Origin: Diaporthe sp. PMI_573
Taxonomy: Eukaryota > Ascomycota > Sordariomycetes > Diaporthales > Diaporthaceae
Direction of reading: 5' to 3'
Length of the DNA stretch: 64,000 nt
NCBI GenBank assembly: GCA_021399435.1
Contig: JAJTUP010000024.1
Span: 620,001 to 684,000 of the forward strand
A model generated the notes under the pieces. That model made no database searches and was not told the origin of the DNA. It saw only the letters and a program-made list of their open reading frames with translations. Positions 1 to 10,687 of the stretch are shown here, in pieces. The translations under genes were made by a program, and so were the position numbers. Numbering within the stretch: the first letter of the stretch is position 1; the number at the start of each line of letters is the position of its first letter.

Positions 1-814
1 TGCTCGGCGTTCTCCCGCCCGTAGAACTTGAGGTCCCCCTGCGCGTAGACCGTCTCGGGCCGCGTCTGCAGCCAGAAGTTGACCAGGTCGAAGTGGTGCG
101 TGCTCTTGTGCACCAGCAGCCCGCCGCTGTTGCGCTTGTCCCGGTGCCACCGCCGGAAGTAGTCGGCCCCGTGCGACGTGTTGAGCATCCACTCGAAGTG
201 CACGCTGTTTACTTTCCCGATCGCGCCGCTGCGCAGGATCTCGAAGACGCGCGTGTTGTGCGGTGCGTACCGGTAGTTGAAGGTCACGCGCACCTTTTGG
301 CCTGTTCGGTCGACCGCGCTGAGGATCTCTTTGCATCGTGGTGTGTCGATGGTCACTGATACCCGGCAATTTCGGTGGTTAGCAATCGACACCGTATGTG
401 CCACTGAGAGAGGAATGGGTCGATTCCATCCTCTCTTTGTGACAAACGAAAGTACAATTTTGTGCAGGCAAACTCACTGGGCTTTTCTGTGACCACATTG
501 CATCCCAGCTCCATCGCACGGACAATGTAGATATTATGCAGCCTATCCGGCCCCGCAGTCACGATCACTTCGTCCGGCTTCAGCGTCGTGATCATCTTGT
601 CGAAGTCGACCGCCAGAAATGTAGGCACCTTTCCATGGCCCAAAGATTCGAGCTTGTCGTTCGCAACGTTCATTCGGGTTTGGTTGGTATCACAGAGCCC
701 CACTATCTCAGAGGTCGCCTTGTAGTCCGTCGCGATCGCGGTGTAGTAGAAGCTTGAGCGGCCACCGGTGCCCACAAGGGCGTACCGCTTCTTCTGCGAC
801 TCCTTTTCACCCAT
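1..814 (-). CDS. Gfo/Idh/MocA-family NAD(P)-dependent oxidoreductase (3' end outside window)
   Basis: Exons 814-478 and 355-<1; the 122-nt intron runs from GTGAGT to CAG. Start chosen at the first ATG (812-814), giving [10 protein letters not shown]. Residues about 10-35 form a Rossmann start (ALVGTGGRS), and the splice creates the family's EKP signature (VVTEKP|MTIDTP), whose Lys is normally catalytic. The second exon continues with [10 protein letters not shown] and a typical [14 protein letters not shown] segment expected in the sugar-binding half. Family members oxidise or dehydrate sugars or related polyols using NAD(P); the exact substrate cannot be read here. The C-terminus lies beyond base 1. 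It diverges from the MFS transporter at 1648, so the two could share a promoter and act on the same carbon source (inference). Confidence 0.88.
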
Positions 815-1647
815 CGTCGTTTCTGGCAGTTCAAAATACACGGTGTTGAAGTAATGATCTGCAAACTTTTCTCGGCAAAGACAAAAAGCGAAATCGCATG
901 CAGACCTGTAATAAATATGTTATCCGGAGAGGGGTCGGTTGAACAATCATGAACGTCACTTGTGATCCCACAATCTAGCTAACGCTGCATTCCGGCGTGC
1001 ATCTCGGGGTCCAATGGTCCAGAAGCCGAGGTGCTAAAGTCAATCAGGGTCTAGGCATTTTTAGGTTCGAATGGTCTGATGGTGGAGGCTGTCCGGGCTG
1101 TCAGCGTGGTCACTCCCCCGAAATTCCGGGGTAAGAATCTGGGGAACCAAGCTGCTTTTAGCCGGCCGTTGGGGAAAACAGCGGGGAGGCCGTCCCTCAT
1201 CCCATGTGCCCTCAACACCAACCTAGGCCTTACGCCGGTGAGTCCACGTAAGGTGATCTCCGGCATATCTGCGGAGAAATGAGCCACGGCCGGATATCCT
1301 TGTCTAGAATGCCTCATCAAGCTCGTGTCCCCCCTGCTTGGACGCGGGTTACTACCCAATCAAGCTTCTGGTGGCTGGTCATGCCGCAAGCTTGACAGTT
1401 ATCCGACGGGTTGTTATGCCTGCTGGTCGCACAAAGGCCGGTGAACGTTCCATCTGAGCGAGGGGGATGGCAACTTTCGATAGAGTAGAAAAGGGGTATC
1501 ATGTCCCCCCCGCCTGGCTGTCTCAAATTCTGCGGGTCGGACCAGAATCACAGATCGATGTGACCCAAGTACCACACGATCTGAATTATTACATTTGAAC
1601 GGACGAATTGTCGGCACGAGCGCTTGTGGCACCTGGCTTCTAGAAAG
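815..1647. promoter_or_regulatory. Divergent intergenic region, oxidoreductase/MFS transporter
   Basis: 833 nt between two genes reading outwards. It must hold both promoters. ORFs crossing it (for example 1051-1359 minus) lack protein-like composition and are ignored. No operator motif was recognised. Confidence 0.5.
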
Positions 1648-3602
1648 ATGGCTGCAGCGGACTCCAAGAACTCGGCTGACGAGATTACTACCGCCCCTGA
1701 GATACAGAGGGACCACGATCGGGCCGCCGACTTCCTGGCCAGCCATGGGGAGACTTCCTTCACCGTCGAGGAGGAGAAGGCCGTGCTGCGCAAGATTGAT
1801 ATGCGTGTCTTGGTCCTGCTCTTGTGGGCTTATTTCTTCCAGCAGCTTGACAAGAGCACCCTCAGGTTTGTCTCTATCATTCCGCCTGGAACATGTCTAG
1901 GTGTTATATTGACGGATCTTCAACGACAGTTGTATGTGCCCATCTCGAGAAAGACCTCACCGTCTACCGAACTCCCTTCCTGAACTAAGCGCCCAAGGAC
2001 TAAGCTCCTGTCAAATCATCAACTTGAACTTCACATTAACCCCTTTCCCATATTACTATTGCTAATGAACACCTCGTCTAGTCACAAGCATCTTCGGGAT
2101 TGTTGACGATGCTCACCTCGTCGGTAAACAATACTCCTGGCTCGGCTCCATTCTTTACCTGGCACAGCTCGTCATGCAGCCGACTGCTGCTGTGCTCCTC
2201 GTCAAATTTCCTAATGGCAAGGTCATCGCGTCCGCTGTCTTCCTGTGGGGCTCCGCGCTTTGCCTCATGTCTGCCTGCACAAACTTCGCATCTTTACTGG
2301 GCTTGCGATTCGTCCTCGTGAGTGAAACCACCCAGCCCCAACTCCTCTCTGACAATATTGTCACGAAAGATACTGTGTGTGATTATGTGACTAACTTGAA
2401 TCCTGTAGGGCACTTTCGAGGCCATGATAGCCCCTTGCTGCGTAGCCATCACCCAAATGTGGTGGCGACGAGGCGAGCAGACCCTGAGGACAAGTTACTG
2501 GAGCGCCATGAACGGCGTGACGAGCATCATCGGCAGTTTGTTTACATACGGCCTGGGCCACATCGAGAGCAAGACCATGTTCAAGTACCAGATCATCTTT
2601 TTGTTTTGCGGGTTGCTCACCGTCGCCTACTCCATCCTGGTATTCTGCCTCATGCCAGATTCTCCAATGGAGGCCAAGTTCATCTCGGAAAGGGAGAAGG
2701 TTATCGCTACTGAGCGGCTGAGGGCAAATCAGATGGGAGTCGCGTCGAGGACCTGGCGGTGGGACCACGTCTGGGAGACCGCCTGTGATCTCAAGACGTA
2801 TTGCTGGTTCATCGCTATACTCGCCATTTCTATCTCGAGTGGTGGTATAACAACGTTTGGCAGTTTGATTGTTAAATCTTTCGGCTACTCGAGCTTCCAG
2901 ACTATCTTGTTCAACATACCATTTGGGGCAATTCAGGTAATTGCTATCATCGGAACTGGGTGGATTGCTCAGAAAATTCAGAGGAAAGGGCTGGTTATTG
3001 CGGCCACATCTGTCCTGCCCACCATCGGAACTGTTCTCCTCCTCACCGTTCCGAGGCACCAGAAAGGAATCTTGCTGTTTGGCTACTACCTTGTAAGTGT
3101 TTCACCCACGGCCCACATTGATGCTGCCGACTCACAACATCACTAGGTATCCTGCCTTGCCGCCATCACTCCAATGCTCTTCAACTGGCAGGCTGTCAAC
3201 TCTGGCGGCGACACCAAGAAGAAGTGCACCTCAGCCGTAGTGTTCATCGGAATGTGCGCGGGAAACGTCATCGGGCCTCTCCTGTACTCCACTGATCAGG
3301 CACCTCTGTACCGCACCGGGCTGATCTCCAACCTCATCATGTTTGTCCTGGTCGGTGTGGTTGCGGCCGTCATCCCGTTCTATCTCATGTTCCTGAATAA
3401 TCGCCATGCCAAGCGGCGACAGGAGCTTGGTAAGAGCGCCACTATCATTGACGAGTCGATGATCAGCAAGGACAAGATGCAGGCAAGCAAGGCTGTCGAG
3501 GTTGAGGACGCGCAGATCCCACAGCATAGGACCTTGGCTGAGGATAGGGGACTGCTTGACTTGACGGACCTCAATAATGAGGATTTCGTGTATGTCTACT
3601 GA
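1648..3602 (+). CDS. MFS transporter, allantoate permease (Dal5)/anion:cation symporter type
   Basis: The start ATG is at 1648 (MAAADSKN). Supported exons: 1648-about 1900, 2082-2317, 2409-3092, 3147-3602. The N-terminal tail leads into FFQQLDKSTL, the family's TM1 signature, then TSIFGIVDDAHLVGKQYSWL. Later exons carry GTFEAMIAPCCVAITQMWW and the C-terminal six-helix half ending in a charged cytoplasmic tail. The protein would be about 540 aa with 12 helices in the plasma membrane. Dal5-type carriers import small organic anions such as allantoate, nicotinate or pantothenate; substrate unknown here. The first junction is odd: the donor that matches family homology (after 1865) is out of phase with exon 2, whereas donors after 1894 or 1900 are in phase but insert about 10 residues. 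Confidence 0.87.
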
Positions 3603-3938
3603 GTGGGACCATGCGGAAATTATTTTGCATTCATTTGCAGCAGTAACTAGGTTCAGGGCAGCGTAGGAGGGTAAATACAGTTAACAGTCGCGGATCATGA
3701 AAACACGCTTTGACTTCAAAGATCAAACCCAGTCCTTCGTGACAGACAACAATGTCGCAGGAGAATCGTTCATCTGGGAACGGCTCGCTTCTTTGCTTAA
3801 TTACACCCAGCTTTTGATAGTTTTCTCAACACTCCTGATTCCTTTGCCACCTACGCCCCACACAACGGCACTCTTAGAAGAGACTGCAATAATCTTTTTA
3901 TCAACTTTTGATGAAAAGTCAATAAAAGAAATTCGAAA
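3603..3938. other. Convergent intergenic spacer
   Basis: 336 nt between the 3' ends of the MFS gene and the dehydrogenase gene. Only terminator/3' UTR sequence is expected; no gene is seen. Confidence 0.5.
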
Positions 3939-5750
3939 CTAACCAAGTGAGGCAACAGGTCCGTTTGGATGGATCAGGACCTTGGTGTAACTACCAGGCG
4001 TATACTATTAGCAAATGGTCCAGGAGCAGGTTCTGCCCTCTTGCTATCCGGGACATTTTACTCACCCCTCGATTCGCTTGTCAAACTTCTCATACGCGGT
4101 TGGGGCATCATCAATCTCAATCTTGCGATCACAGGTGAGTCAGTCTCATTATTCATGTCGAGAAGAGATGTGCGGACGCAATCTTACCTCATGAGACACG
4201 ACAAAACTAGGTTTTGCCTTCCCTGCAATGATGAGGTCGCGCAGATAGCGATTGTACGCTTTCACATTGCATTGACCAGTTGCAAGTGACAATCCCTGTG
4301 GCAGTGATTAGCCCTCAGTCAGTTAATCAGACCTTGAACTCCTAGCATGAACATCTCTGAGAGTTGATCTTACCTTCTCGAAAAGCTTTCCGAAACTCAG
4401 GGAGATCTTTCCTTCCCCTGAAGCCTTGTCTGGCGCTCCCGGGTCGGTAGGGACGTAGAGGCCTGGAATACCCAGACCGCCACATGCGCGAGTTACCTTG
4501 ATCATGTTCTCCAGGACAATATTGGGAACCTCGCTCGATCCACCCTTGCTAACCGCTTGGTATCCCTACATCATGAGCTTGTTAGCAATTATTGGCGTGT
4601 CGCGTCTCTTCGACTCGGTATCATACCACTGCATCCACAGATCGGTCAACCATGCCTCCGTTCAACTCGATGATCTTCTCAACAGGGTCAACGTCCTCGA
4701 AGTTGACTGCCTGGGCTCCTATCTTTGCCGCAGCGTCAAGGCGCTCCTTGACACGGTCGACGAGACTTCGAATCGAGTCAGTTTGATTGCGTGTCGAGTA
4801 TTCAATATGTCAAAGTTGGATATGCCACAGTCAACTTACAACACACGACTAGCACCGCGCAAGACAGCGGAATAAGCAGCCATCAGCCCCACTGGTCCGC
4901 CGCCAAATACTGCAACGGTCTCACCGGGCTGGAACCCTGAGAGGGTGACACCGTGCCAACCGGTGGGGAAAATGTCCGCGAGGAGGATGAAATCTGCCTC
5001 ATTTTCGCTTCCCGGAGGCAATTTCAGCGCGTTGAAATCCGCGTACGGGACTCGAAGGTATTGACTGGTTCATGATATCAGTTTAAGTGGCAACCACAGG
5101 GTGGGAAAGGACCTACGCTTGGCCTCCTCTGTAAGGTCCCATGGCCTAATAGTCCGCAGGTTTAGCGGGTGATCTACAAGAGAACAGGATCATTCTCGTC
5201 CGCGAGAGAATCCGGTCGCAGTGTGAAAATTTTGAGACAGAGATACTCACCACGTATCCATAAGCGCCGCCCGCAAATCCAGGGTTCACTCCGGTGCAAA
5301 AAGCCGTCTTCCCCTCCTCACAGTTCCGGCAACGACCATCTGCAACGTTGAAAGGCATTACTATACGGTCACCCTTTTCCAGCAGGGTGACACCAGATCC
5401 GACTTCCTCAACAATTCCCATGTTCTCGTGCCTGGATGAAGTTTAGCCAATGGCAGAGTTACCTGGAGGAGAAAGGGTCTGTAACATACCCAAAAGTGAT
5501 CCCCGGCTGAGCACCTGTACGGCCTTCGTACATGTGCAAGTCTGAACCGCAGATTGCTATACAAGGAAATCAGCATCTCACAGAAACAACGTTTCGACAG
5601 CTTATACTGGTGTAATTTTTCGTTGCGCTCACCTGAAGTCGTGACTTTGACGATTACATCATCCGGGTGCTCGATGCCCGGCTTCTCCACATCTTGAACC
5701 GACACTTTGAACGGTCCCGAGTAGTTGACTGCCTTCATTGTTGCAGCCAT
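3939..5750 (-). CDS. Zinc-type medium-chain dehydrogenase, glutathione-independent formaldehyde dehydrogenase-like
   Basis: Nine exons with matching phases: 5750-5633, 5556-5490, 5431-5251, 5145-5117, 5064-4840, 4765-4627, 4565-4374, 4295-4188, 4121-3939; 413 aa. It starts MAATMKAVNY. Zinc-ligand motifs are visible: CGSDLHMYEG (catalytic Cys), GHEN (His-Glu) and a structural-zinc loop with C-x2-C pattern (GRCRNCEEGKTAFC). The Rossmann motif is AVFGGGPVGLMAA, followed by FLVDRVKERL. The family oxidises formaldehyde or other alcohols/aldehydes with NAD and does not need glutathione. The C-terminus ends in YTKVLIHPNGPVASLG, typical for the family. It is a cytosolic enzyme with no signal peptide. 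It lies beside the RiPP-like locus but nothing ties it to that pathway. Confidence 0.93.
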
Positions 5751-6849
5751 TATGAGAGTTTTCTGTCGGATTTAGCGGCTTTGAATGATATTATCTCAGA
5801 AAAGGACGACGATTAACAGTTCCACGTGCAACAATAGCAAAAAGGAATTGCTCTTCATGGTAGTTGAGGGGCAGCGTGTCGTTCCCACGATACTTATGCA
5901 TGAACCAGCCAAGGTGCGGAGATCCCAGGGAGCCCGCGTTTTTGCTTACAGTACATGCCCGCTGACCCGCCCCGCGCCCGCCCACTGTATCATTGCCGAG
6001 TTCCTGGTGCTATGCGGAGTACGCTAGGGAACTATCTGGATCGGTTCACCAGCGAGTGATCCGCCTTAACCAGAGAACGCCCCATCCCCGATTTAGAATG
6101 ACAAGATATCTTGTCCGCGATCTCAAACGCTCTCGGGAGGGGTTCGGTATTCATGAAGGATCACCTGTTATAACCTGTTCCCATGTCTAGTGGGATAATC
6201 CTTCTTGCCGGTGGGCGTTTGTGTGAGACCTCGTGACTAAGTGCCGGCTGTCCGGTTGGTCTTGGTTACGTCCAGATTCTAGGCTTGCAGCTTTGTCAGG
6301 GCGTGGTCACTGTCAGCAGGAGTCGCCATTGCTATATTCGACCGCAAGGTTCACTTCGTACCCGTACCGAAGATCAAACGAGGGGTTCATAAGTTATGTT
6401 TCTTGCAGGCTAAAAGTTTTGCTTGAAGCTCGACCGCCGCGATGCTGCCGTCATATCACATTCTGGCAATGTTTGATTTGCTAACAAATCGACAAGGCCA
6501 TTCTGTTTGGTTATTTTCTTGAGGCCTCGAGGCATTCGGGATAATAAGATTACTACGCGGATACGTGGCGTCAAAGACGGAGGTTTGAACTTTAAGCAAA
6601 TTGATGCATTCATAGACCAGGGCTTCTCGCTTTTTGCGTTGATGAATAATTCATTTTCTTAGCTATAACATCCCCAGCAGGCCTCACTTTGAGATCATGA
6701 ACCGCCTGGTCTTTAATCCAAAGCATACACAGTCAGTCTTTAGATGGTCACATAGGAAGATCTGCATAAAATTGTTGAAATGACTACTGCAAGAAAGACC
6801 AGTTCTGAGGCAGGCGGAAATATGCTCCGGGGACCACTTACAGCATTTT
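5751..6849. other. Intergenic, dehydrogenase promoter side
   Basis: 1.1 kb upstream of the dehydrogenase and downstream of the small precursor gene. Short ORFs show no recognisable protein. A GTAAGT-type donor lies just after the precursor stop codon, so a 3' UTR intron is possible. Confidence 0.4.
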
Positions 6850-7122
6850 TCACTTGTCGTTAGGATGGACAGGCTCAACGAAAACCTCCACATCGTGAAC
6901 ATCATCATGGCGCTTATCGTTGGGGTGGACAGGTTCGACGTAATCCACTACAGCAACATGATCATGAGCATGGTCATGTCGCTTGTGAGGTGTCAATACA
7001 CAGTCATCAAAAGTGCTTTGGAGCTTTCGGTGCTGTCTTTGCAGTACCTTGAGGACTGGCACAGCCAGTGCCATGGAGCCGAGTGCGGCCATCAAGAGGA
7101 CGTGACCCGTGGAGGCTCTCAT
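6850..7122 (-). CDS. Candidate RiPP precursor peptide with Kex2-flanked repeats
   Basis: Single-exon 90-aa protein starting at a true ATG (7122). Residues 1-22 are a signal peptide (hydrophobic core HVLLMAALGSMALAVP), so it should enter the secretory pathway. Two dibasic KR sites (residues 47-48 and 70-71) split the C-terminal half into unit 1 (49-71) and unit 2 (72-90). Both begin with a His/Asp-rich spacer and end with an identical VEPVHPNDK after an aromatic residue: DYVEPVHPND in unit 1 and VFVEPVHPND in unit 2. This layout (signal peptide, Kex2 sites, repeated core starting with Tyr/Phe) is how dikaritin-type fungal RiPP precursors are built. The divergent neighbour at 7997 encodes a UstYa/DUF3328 protein, the enzyme family that cyclises such cores. 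Only two repeats are present, fewer than in many known precursors. The product is unknown. An ordinary small secreted protein remains the alternative. Confidence 0.72.
   Translation of the reverse strand: MRASTGHVLLMAALGSMALAVPVLKVLQRQHRKLQSTFDDCVLTPHKRHDHAHDHVAVVDYVEPVHPNDKRHDDVHDVEVFVEPVHPNDK
6853..6909 (-). repeat. Precursor repeat unit 2 (Phe core)
   Basis: Residues 72-90. HDDVHDVE spacer, then VFVEPVHPNDK directly before the stop codon, so the last Arg of a KR site is absent. Confidence 0.7.
6910..6978 (-). repeat. Precursor repeat unit 1 (Tyr core)
   Basis: Residues 49-71, between the two KR sites. HDHAHDHV spacer, then DYVEPVHPND and KR. Core nucleotides differ from unit 2 at synonymous positions. 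Confidence 0.7.
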
Positions 7123-7996
7123 ATTTGCTTTATTGAAAGTGTGAATACTGGTTCAAGATGATGTGAATGGATGAGTGTGGTCATTCAAATATTCGAACTT
7201 TACATCAGAGGACGGCTACATATTTATCTTCAGGATCTTGGCAATCAACTCTCACGATCTTGCACCATCATTGTGTGTCGCAGCTGGCGTTAGACAGCGA
7301 GCGCTAACAGGAAACCAGGAGGTTGGTCAGCCCCAATTGTGGAATGTCTGGTGAGGGTTGGAACGAATAGGGCAGCTGGGCTGACCAGCAACGGAATGCA
7401 GTTCAAGCGACTGGAACGCTGCGACAGAGTCCTATAGGCAGTAATATGGCCTGCTACGTGAAGAATTCAATAGTTTCGTTGGAGGCCGGACGACAAGCAA
7501 GTAGCCTTATCGTTTTCAAAATATCTTTTCGGAGCACATTCTGAGTCCAGAGACTGCGCTTCGCTCCAGCCTTCGGGGCCTAAGTGTTTCAGTTCCAGTT
7601 TGAGTCTAAATCAAACTTAGACTATTCGAAGTCTCACTTGCAAAAGTACCTAGTGGACCATAGACAGACGAAGTTTTAAACTTCTTATAAGACATACAGC
7701 ACGGAGCAAATTCTCTCATTGGCCACTAAACCCCTCGTCTGGTCCTCAGGCCCGGGATTCAGCTGATAAGTGAGTCGCAGGTAGGCAAAGGCATTGCCGT
7801 CTAGCAGTGCCGAGGAATGAAGACACTGAGCTACCTACATCTTTAGGCCAGGCGTTGCTCAGCATGGTTGACCTTCATTGCACAAGTAAGCGAAAGAATG
7901 GCGAGTTGTTATTTGCAAGGAGTACTAGACTCCAATATTGAAAGGCTGTAACCCCTGGAGAACGCAGACTCGCCAAGTCACCACCCTTCATCCACC
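7123..7996. promoter_or_regulatory. Divergent promoter region, precursor/UstYa
   Basis: 874 nt between the outward-reading precursor and UstYa genes, suggesting joint control. A TATA-like AT-rich stretch (around 7215-7230) lies about 95-110 nt upstream of the precursor ATG. No other element was recognised. Confidence 0.5.
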
Positions 7997-8970
7997 ATGG
8001 GTCCAAGGAATACTGTCGTCTACAATTCGCTCCTTCTGAGTGACTTGGAAGAGTGCCAACAACCCCTCAAGCGCCAGAGTTGCTTCGCGGCTATTCAGAA
8101 GTGGAAATTCGTCTCACTTCTCAGTATTGGCATCACCGTCGGCACCCTATGGATATTATACTTCAGACTAGACTTGCTCTCACCATACACTCTGGGCAGC
8201 TATGAATGCCATTTGGAGTCAGAAAAGCTGTGGGGACAACCGATAGGGTGGAGAAAGGTCGTGCTTAACAACCAGCAGGAATTCATCGACAGCGACCCAT
8301 GGGACAGCAAGTACGGCCAACACGGGATATCGTCGGGATCCCCTAGCACCAGCCCATGGGACACCCTGTTCTACAGCACCTGGGTGGCACTCGAGAACGA
8401 CCCCGCCTCGAAGGGCTACGGATTCGGCATACCTTTGACAGGACCCGACTCCGCGGGCAATGACCAAGATCCTATCCCCTGGAAAGAGGGATCACAGGCC
8501 TTTGGAATAGGATTTATGCATCAGTTACACTGTGTTGTGTTGCTCAAAAAGGCCATCAACGATTATCGCTCAACCGGAGGAAGCCGGGTCTCCGACAACG
8601 GGACCTACTCGCACCTCGACCACTGCCTAGAGGTCCTCCGTCAGGCGCCTATGTGTCACGGTGACACTTCTTTGATCCGACCGGACCTGCCTGGAGAGGT
8701 CTACACGGGGTATACTGGATGGGGTAATGAGCATCTTTGCAGGGACTGGGAGTATGTACCGTTCCAAGTGCAATATCCCCCTTCGAGGTCAAATCAGGTT
8801 ACGCGAAAGCAGTGACTACATTGATATGTGATCGGCGCGATCAATTTATGAGTTTTACTGACACGAGGCTGAACAGCGCACTTACAGATATTGTCAAGAA
8901 ACACGGTATACACTACGTAAAGGGCAACGAGTTCGAAGGTTGGACGAATTGGGACTACGATGCCTCGTAA
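7997..8970 (+). CDS. UstYa/DUF3328-family RiPP oxidative cyclase
   Basis: Exons 7997-8751 and 8877-8970 (intron GTATGT to CAG), 282 aa. The cytosolic N-terminus is followed by one membrane segment at about residues 38-57 (FVSLLSIGITVGTLWILYF) and a lumenal domain. Both family signatures are present: HQLHC (175-179) and HLDHC (206-210), followed by the conserved GYTGWGNEHLCRDW. The splice joins CRDW to DALTDIVKKHG, as in the family, which supports the second exon. UstYa-type proteins act in the secretory pathway and carry out copper-dependent oxidative ring closure of RiPP core peptides (established for ustiloxin and related products). The divergent precursor at 6850-7122 is the obvious candidate substrate. 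Not every DUF3328 protein belongs to a RiPP cluster, so the pathway role is inferred. Confidence 0.92.
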
Positions 8971-9928
8971 AGTATTCGCCTGATGGGCTGGTCCAAGTTT
9001 ATACTGCTACGGCCTGAGGAACACCATCATACCTACTCGATTGAAGTTAACAGCCAAACATGGGAGATTGGGCCGCTCGCAAGCTTCTGCTTCAGCTAGT
9101 ACAAGACGGAGAACTGTCATAGTATTAATATTGCATGATTTCAAACTCTGTATTTTGGTTTTCTAGCAAGAGTTAGAGACTCGTGTGTGAGAATGATTGT
9201 TAGGGTTGATATTCTGTCGCTGGGCCGATTCAGAGACCAGTCATCGTTGTCACCATGCTGCCCGGGTGCATTGAGCATACTACCTAGGTATCAATGGATG
9301 TCCCTTGCCGCATGCCGAAAGTTGTGTATCAAGACCACATGTTAATCGTGTATCCTTCAAAGTCTGATCCCACTGGAACATTAATGATAGTGATGAACAT
9401 TTCTCCCTCTACATAGGGTCCCAGCCTTTCTTGTTGCTATCCCAGAGGTCCTCATTTGCTTTATCTCAAAACCTAGTTCCCTGGACCCTTGAGTAGTTGT
9501 CACTAATTCATCCACCCCTCAGTACGTCGCACAATGTTTTGCCCATCGTTCAATTCAACAGAAAAGTCGTAATCGCCTTGGAGAGAAACAAAAGAGGTCT
9601 CCATCCATCATCCTTCCTGTGATTCAATTTTGGTGTACGTGACCGGTTTTGTGACCACACCCGCTCAAGCCAGTGAACGCGCACCTTAGTCGACAGGCTT
9701 GCCATCCTCCGAATGCATATTCTTGTTCAGACAAAGTGCGAACTGGGTCACGTCGATCGAGGGTACATCAAACCCTCTCTTCTGTCTCAGTTTCTGTTTG
9801 CGGCCGAATTTCTTCGCCGCAGTGTAGTAAATGTCTGTTCACACACGTTAGAAAAATGGTCAAGGTATGTTTGGGACCTAGATTAGGGGTGAGGTTTACT
9901 TACCACCAAGACATTTGCAAACATCCTC
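8971..9928. other. Convergent intergenic region
   Basis: 958 nt between the 3' ends of the UstYa and phospholipase genes. No further modifying-enzyme gene (tyrosinase, methyltransferase, extra UstYa) is seen. Confidence 0.5.
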
Positions 9929-10687
9929 CTATGGGAACTTGCACATGTCGGTCCTGTGCTTGCAGTCGATGTCCGTGCGATGCGGATCCTCTGCACATGC
10001 TTCGCAGATCTCGTTCTTTAGGTCCGGAGCCGAGCAAAGGTGGTAGACACTAGGAAAATCTGTTAGTGAAATCTCGTCACGTCAACGATGAGGTAGGATG
10101 GGAACAGGTTTGAGATATACTCTGATCTAAAGTTGCGGTCAAGTTTGTCCTTTGCTGCTGGCGTCCACCTGTTTTGCTGTAGCGCACCCCAAGTTAGTAT
10201 CGGTAAAGATGTATTTCATGATGGTAAGGGGGTGGATGCAGTGTTGCAAAGGTGGTGAGATCCAAGAATATGAGAGTCGGCGGATGCAAAGCAGGCGAAG
10301 AATTTTGGTTGTTCATACCTTCTTGTACTGGTCATAGCCGAAGTCGTGGCGGTAGCAAGCTGGGAGGAAAGGGAATCCAAAAGGGGCATCGGGCGATTGA
10401 GAACAGCCGTCGCTCTCCCACCAGAAATAAGAGGGGTAACGTTGGTCTCGATGAGATATGAATGACTCCAAGGTTATGTTGAACAAATACTGGTCGGCCT
10501 GTTCCTCCCTTTGAATCCCAGGCGGCACTTCCTCTCCTAGGTTGACATGGCCGGTTGTTGGAGTGATAATAGGCTGTTGTAGCGCAGTCGTGTTTGGTGC
10601 GGCCGACACTGGGGCGGTTGGCAATACTGAGGCCGCCGTCGACAGCATAAGCAGCGCGGTGACGCTGGAGAGAATGTTGAGGTTCAT
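9929..10687 (-). CDS. Secreted fungal phospholipase A2
   Basis: Exons 10687-10319, 10176-10121 and 10049-9929 with consistent phases; 181 aa. Signal peptide about residues 1-29, then a spacer. The conserved core is SDGCSQSPDAPFGFPFLPAC followed by CYRHDFGYDQY, containing the His114-Asp115 catalytic dyad and calcium-loop region of the prokaryotic/fungal PLA2 family. The second exon continues WTPAAKDKLDRNF. The third supplies a Cys-rich tail with six Cys, for disulfides. It releases fatty acids from the sn-2 position of phospholipids outside the cell. Such enzymes occur as virulence or symbiosis factors. Its closeness to the RiPP-like pair may be chance. Confidence 0.9.

Noticed and set aside
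1051..1359. 102-aa ORF between the oxidoreductase and MFS genes
   Set aside because: No homology-like motif, overlapping ORFs on both strands, and located in a divergent promoter.
6850..7122. Precursor read as a plain histidine-rich metal-binding secreted protein
   Set aside because: That would not explain the two KR sites, the exact core repeat with synonymous-only divergence and the adjacent UstYa gene, although it is not formally excluded.
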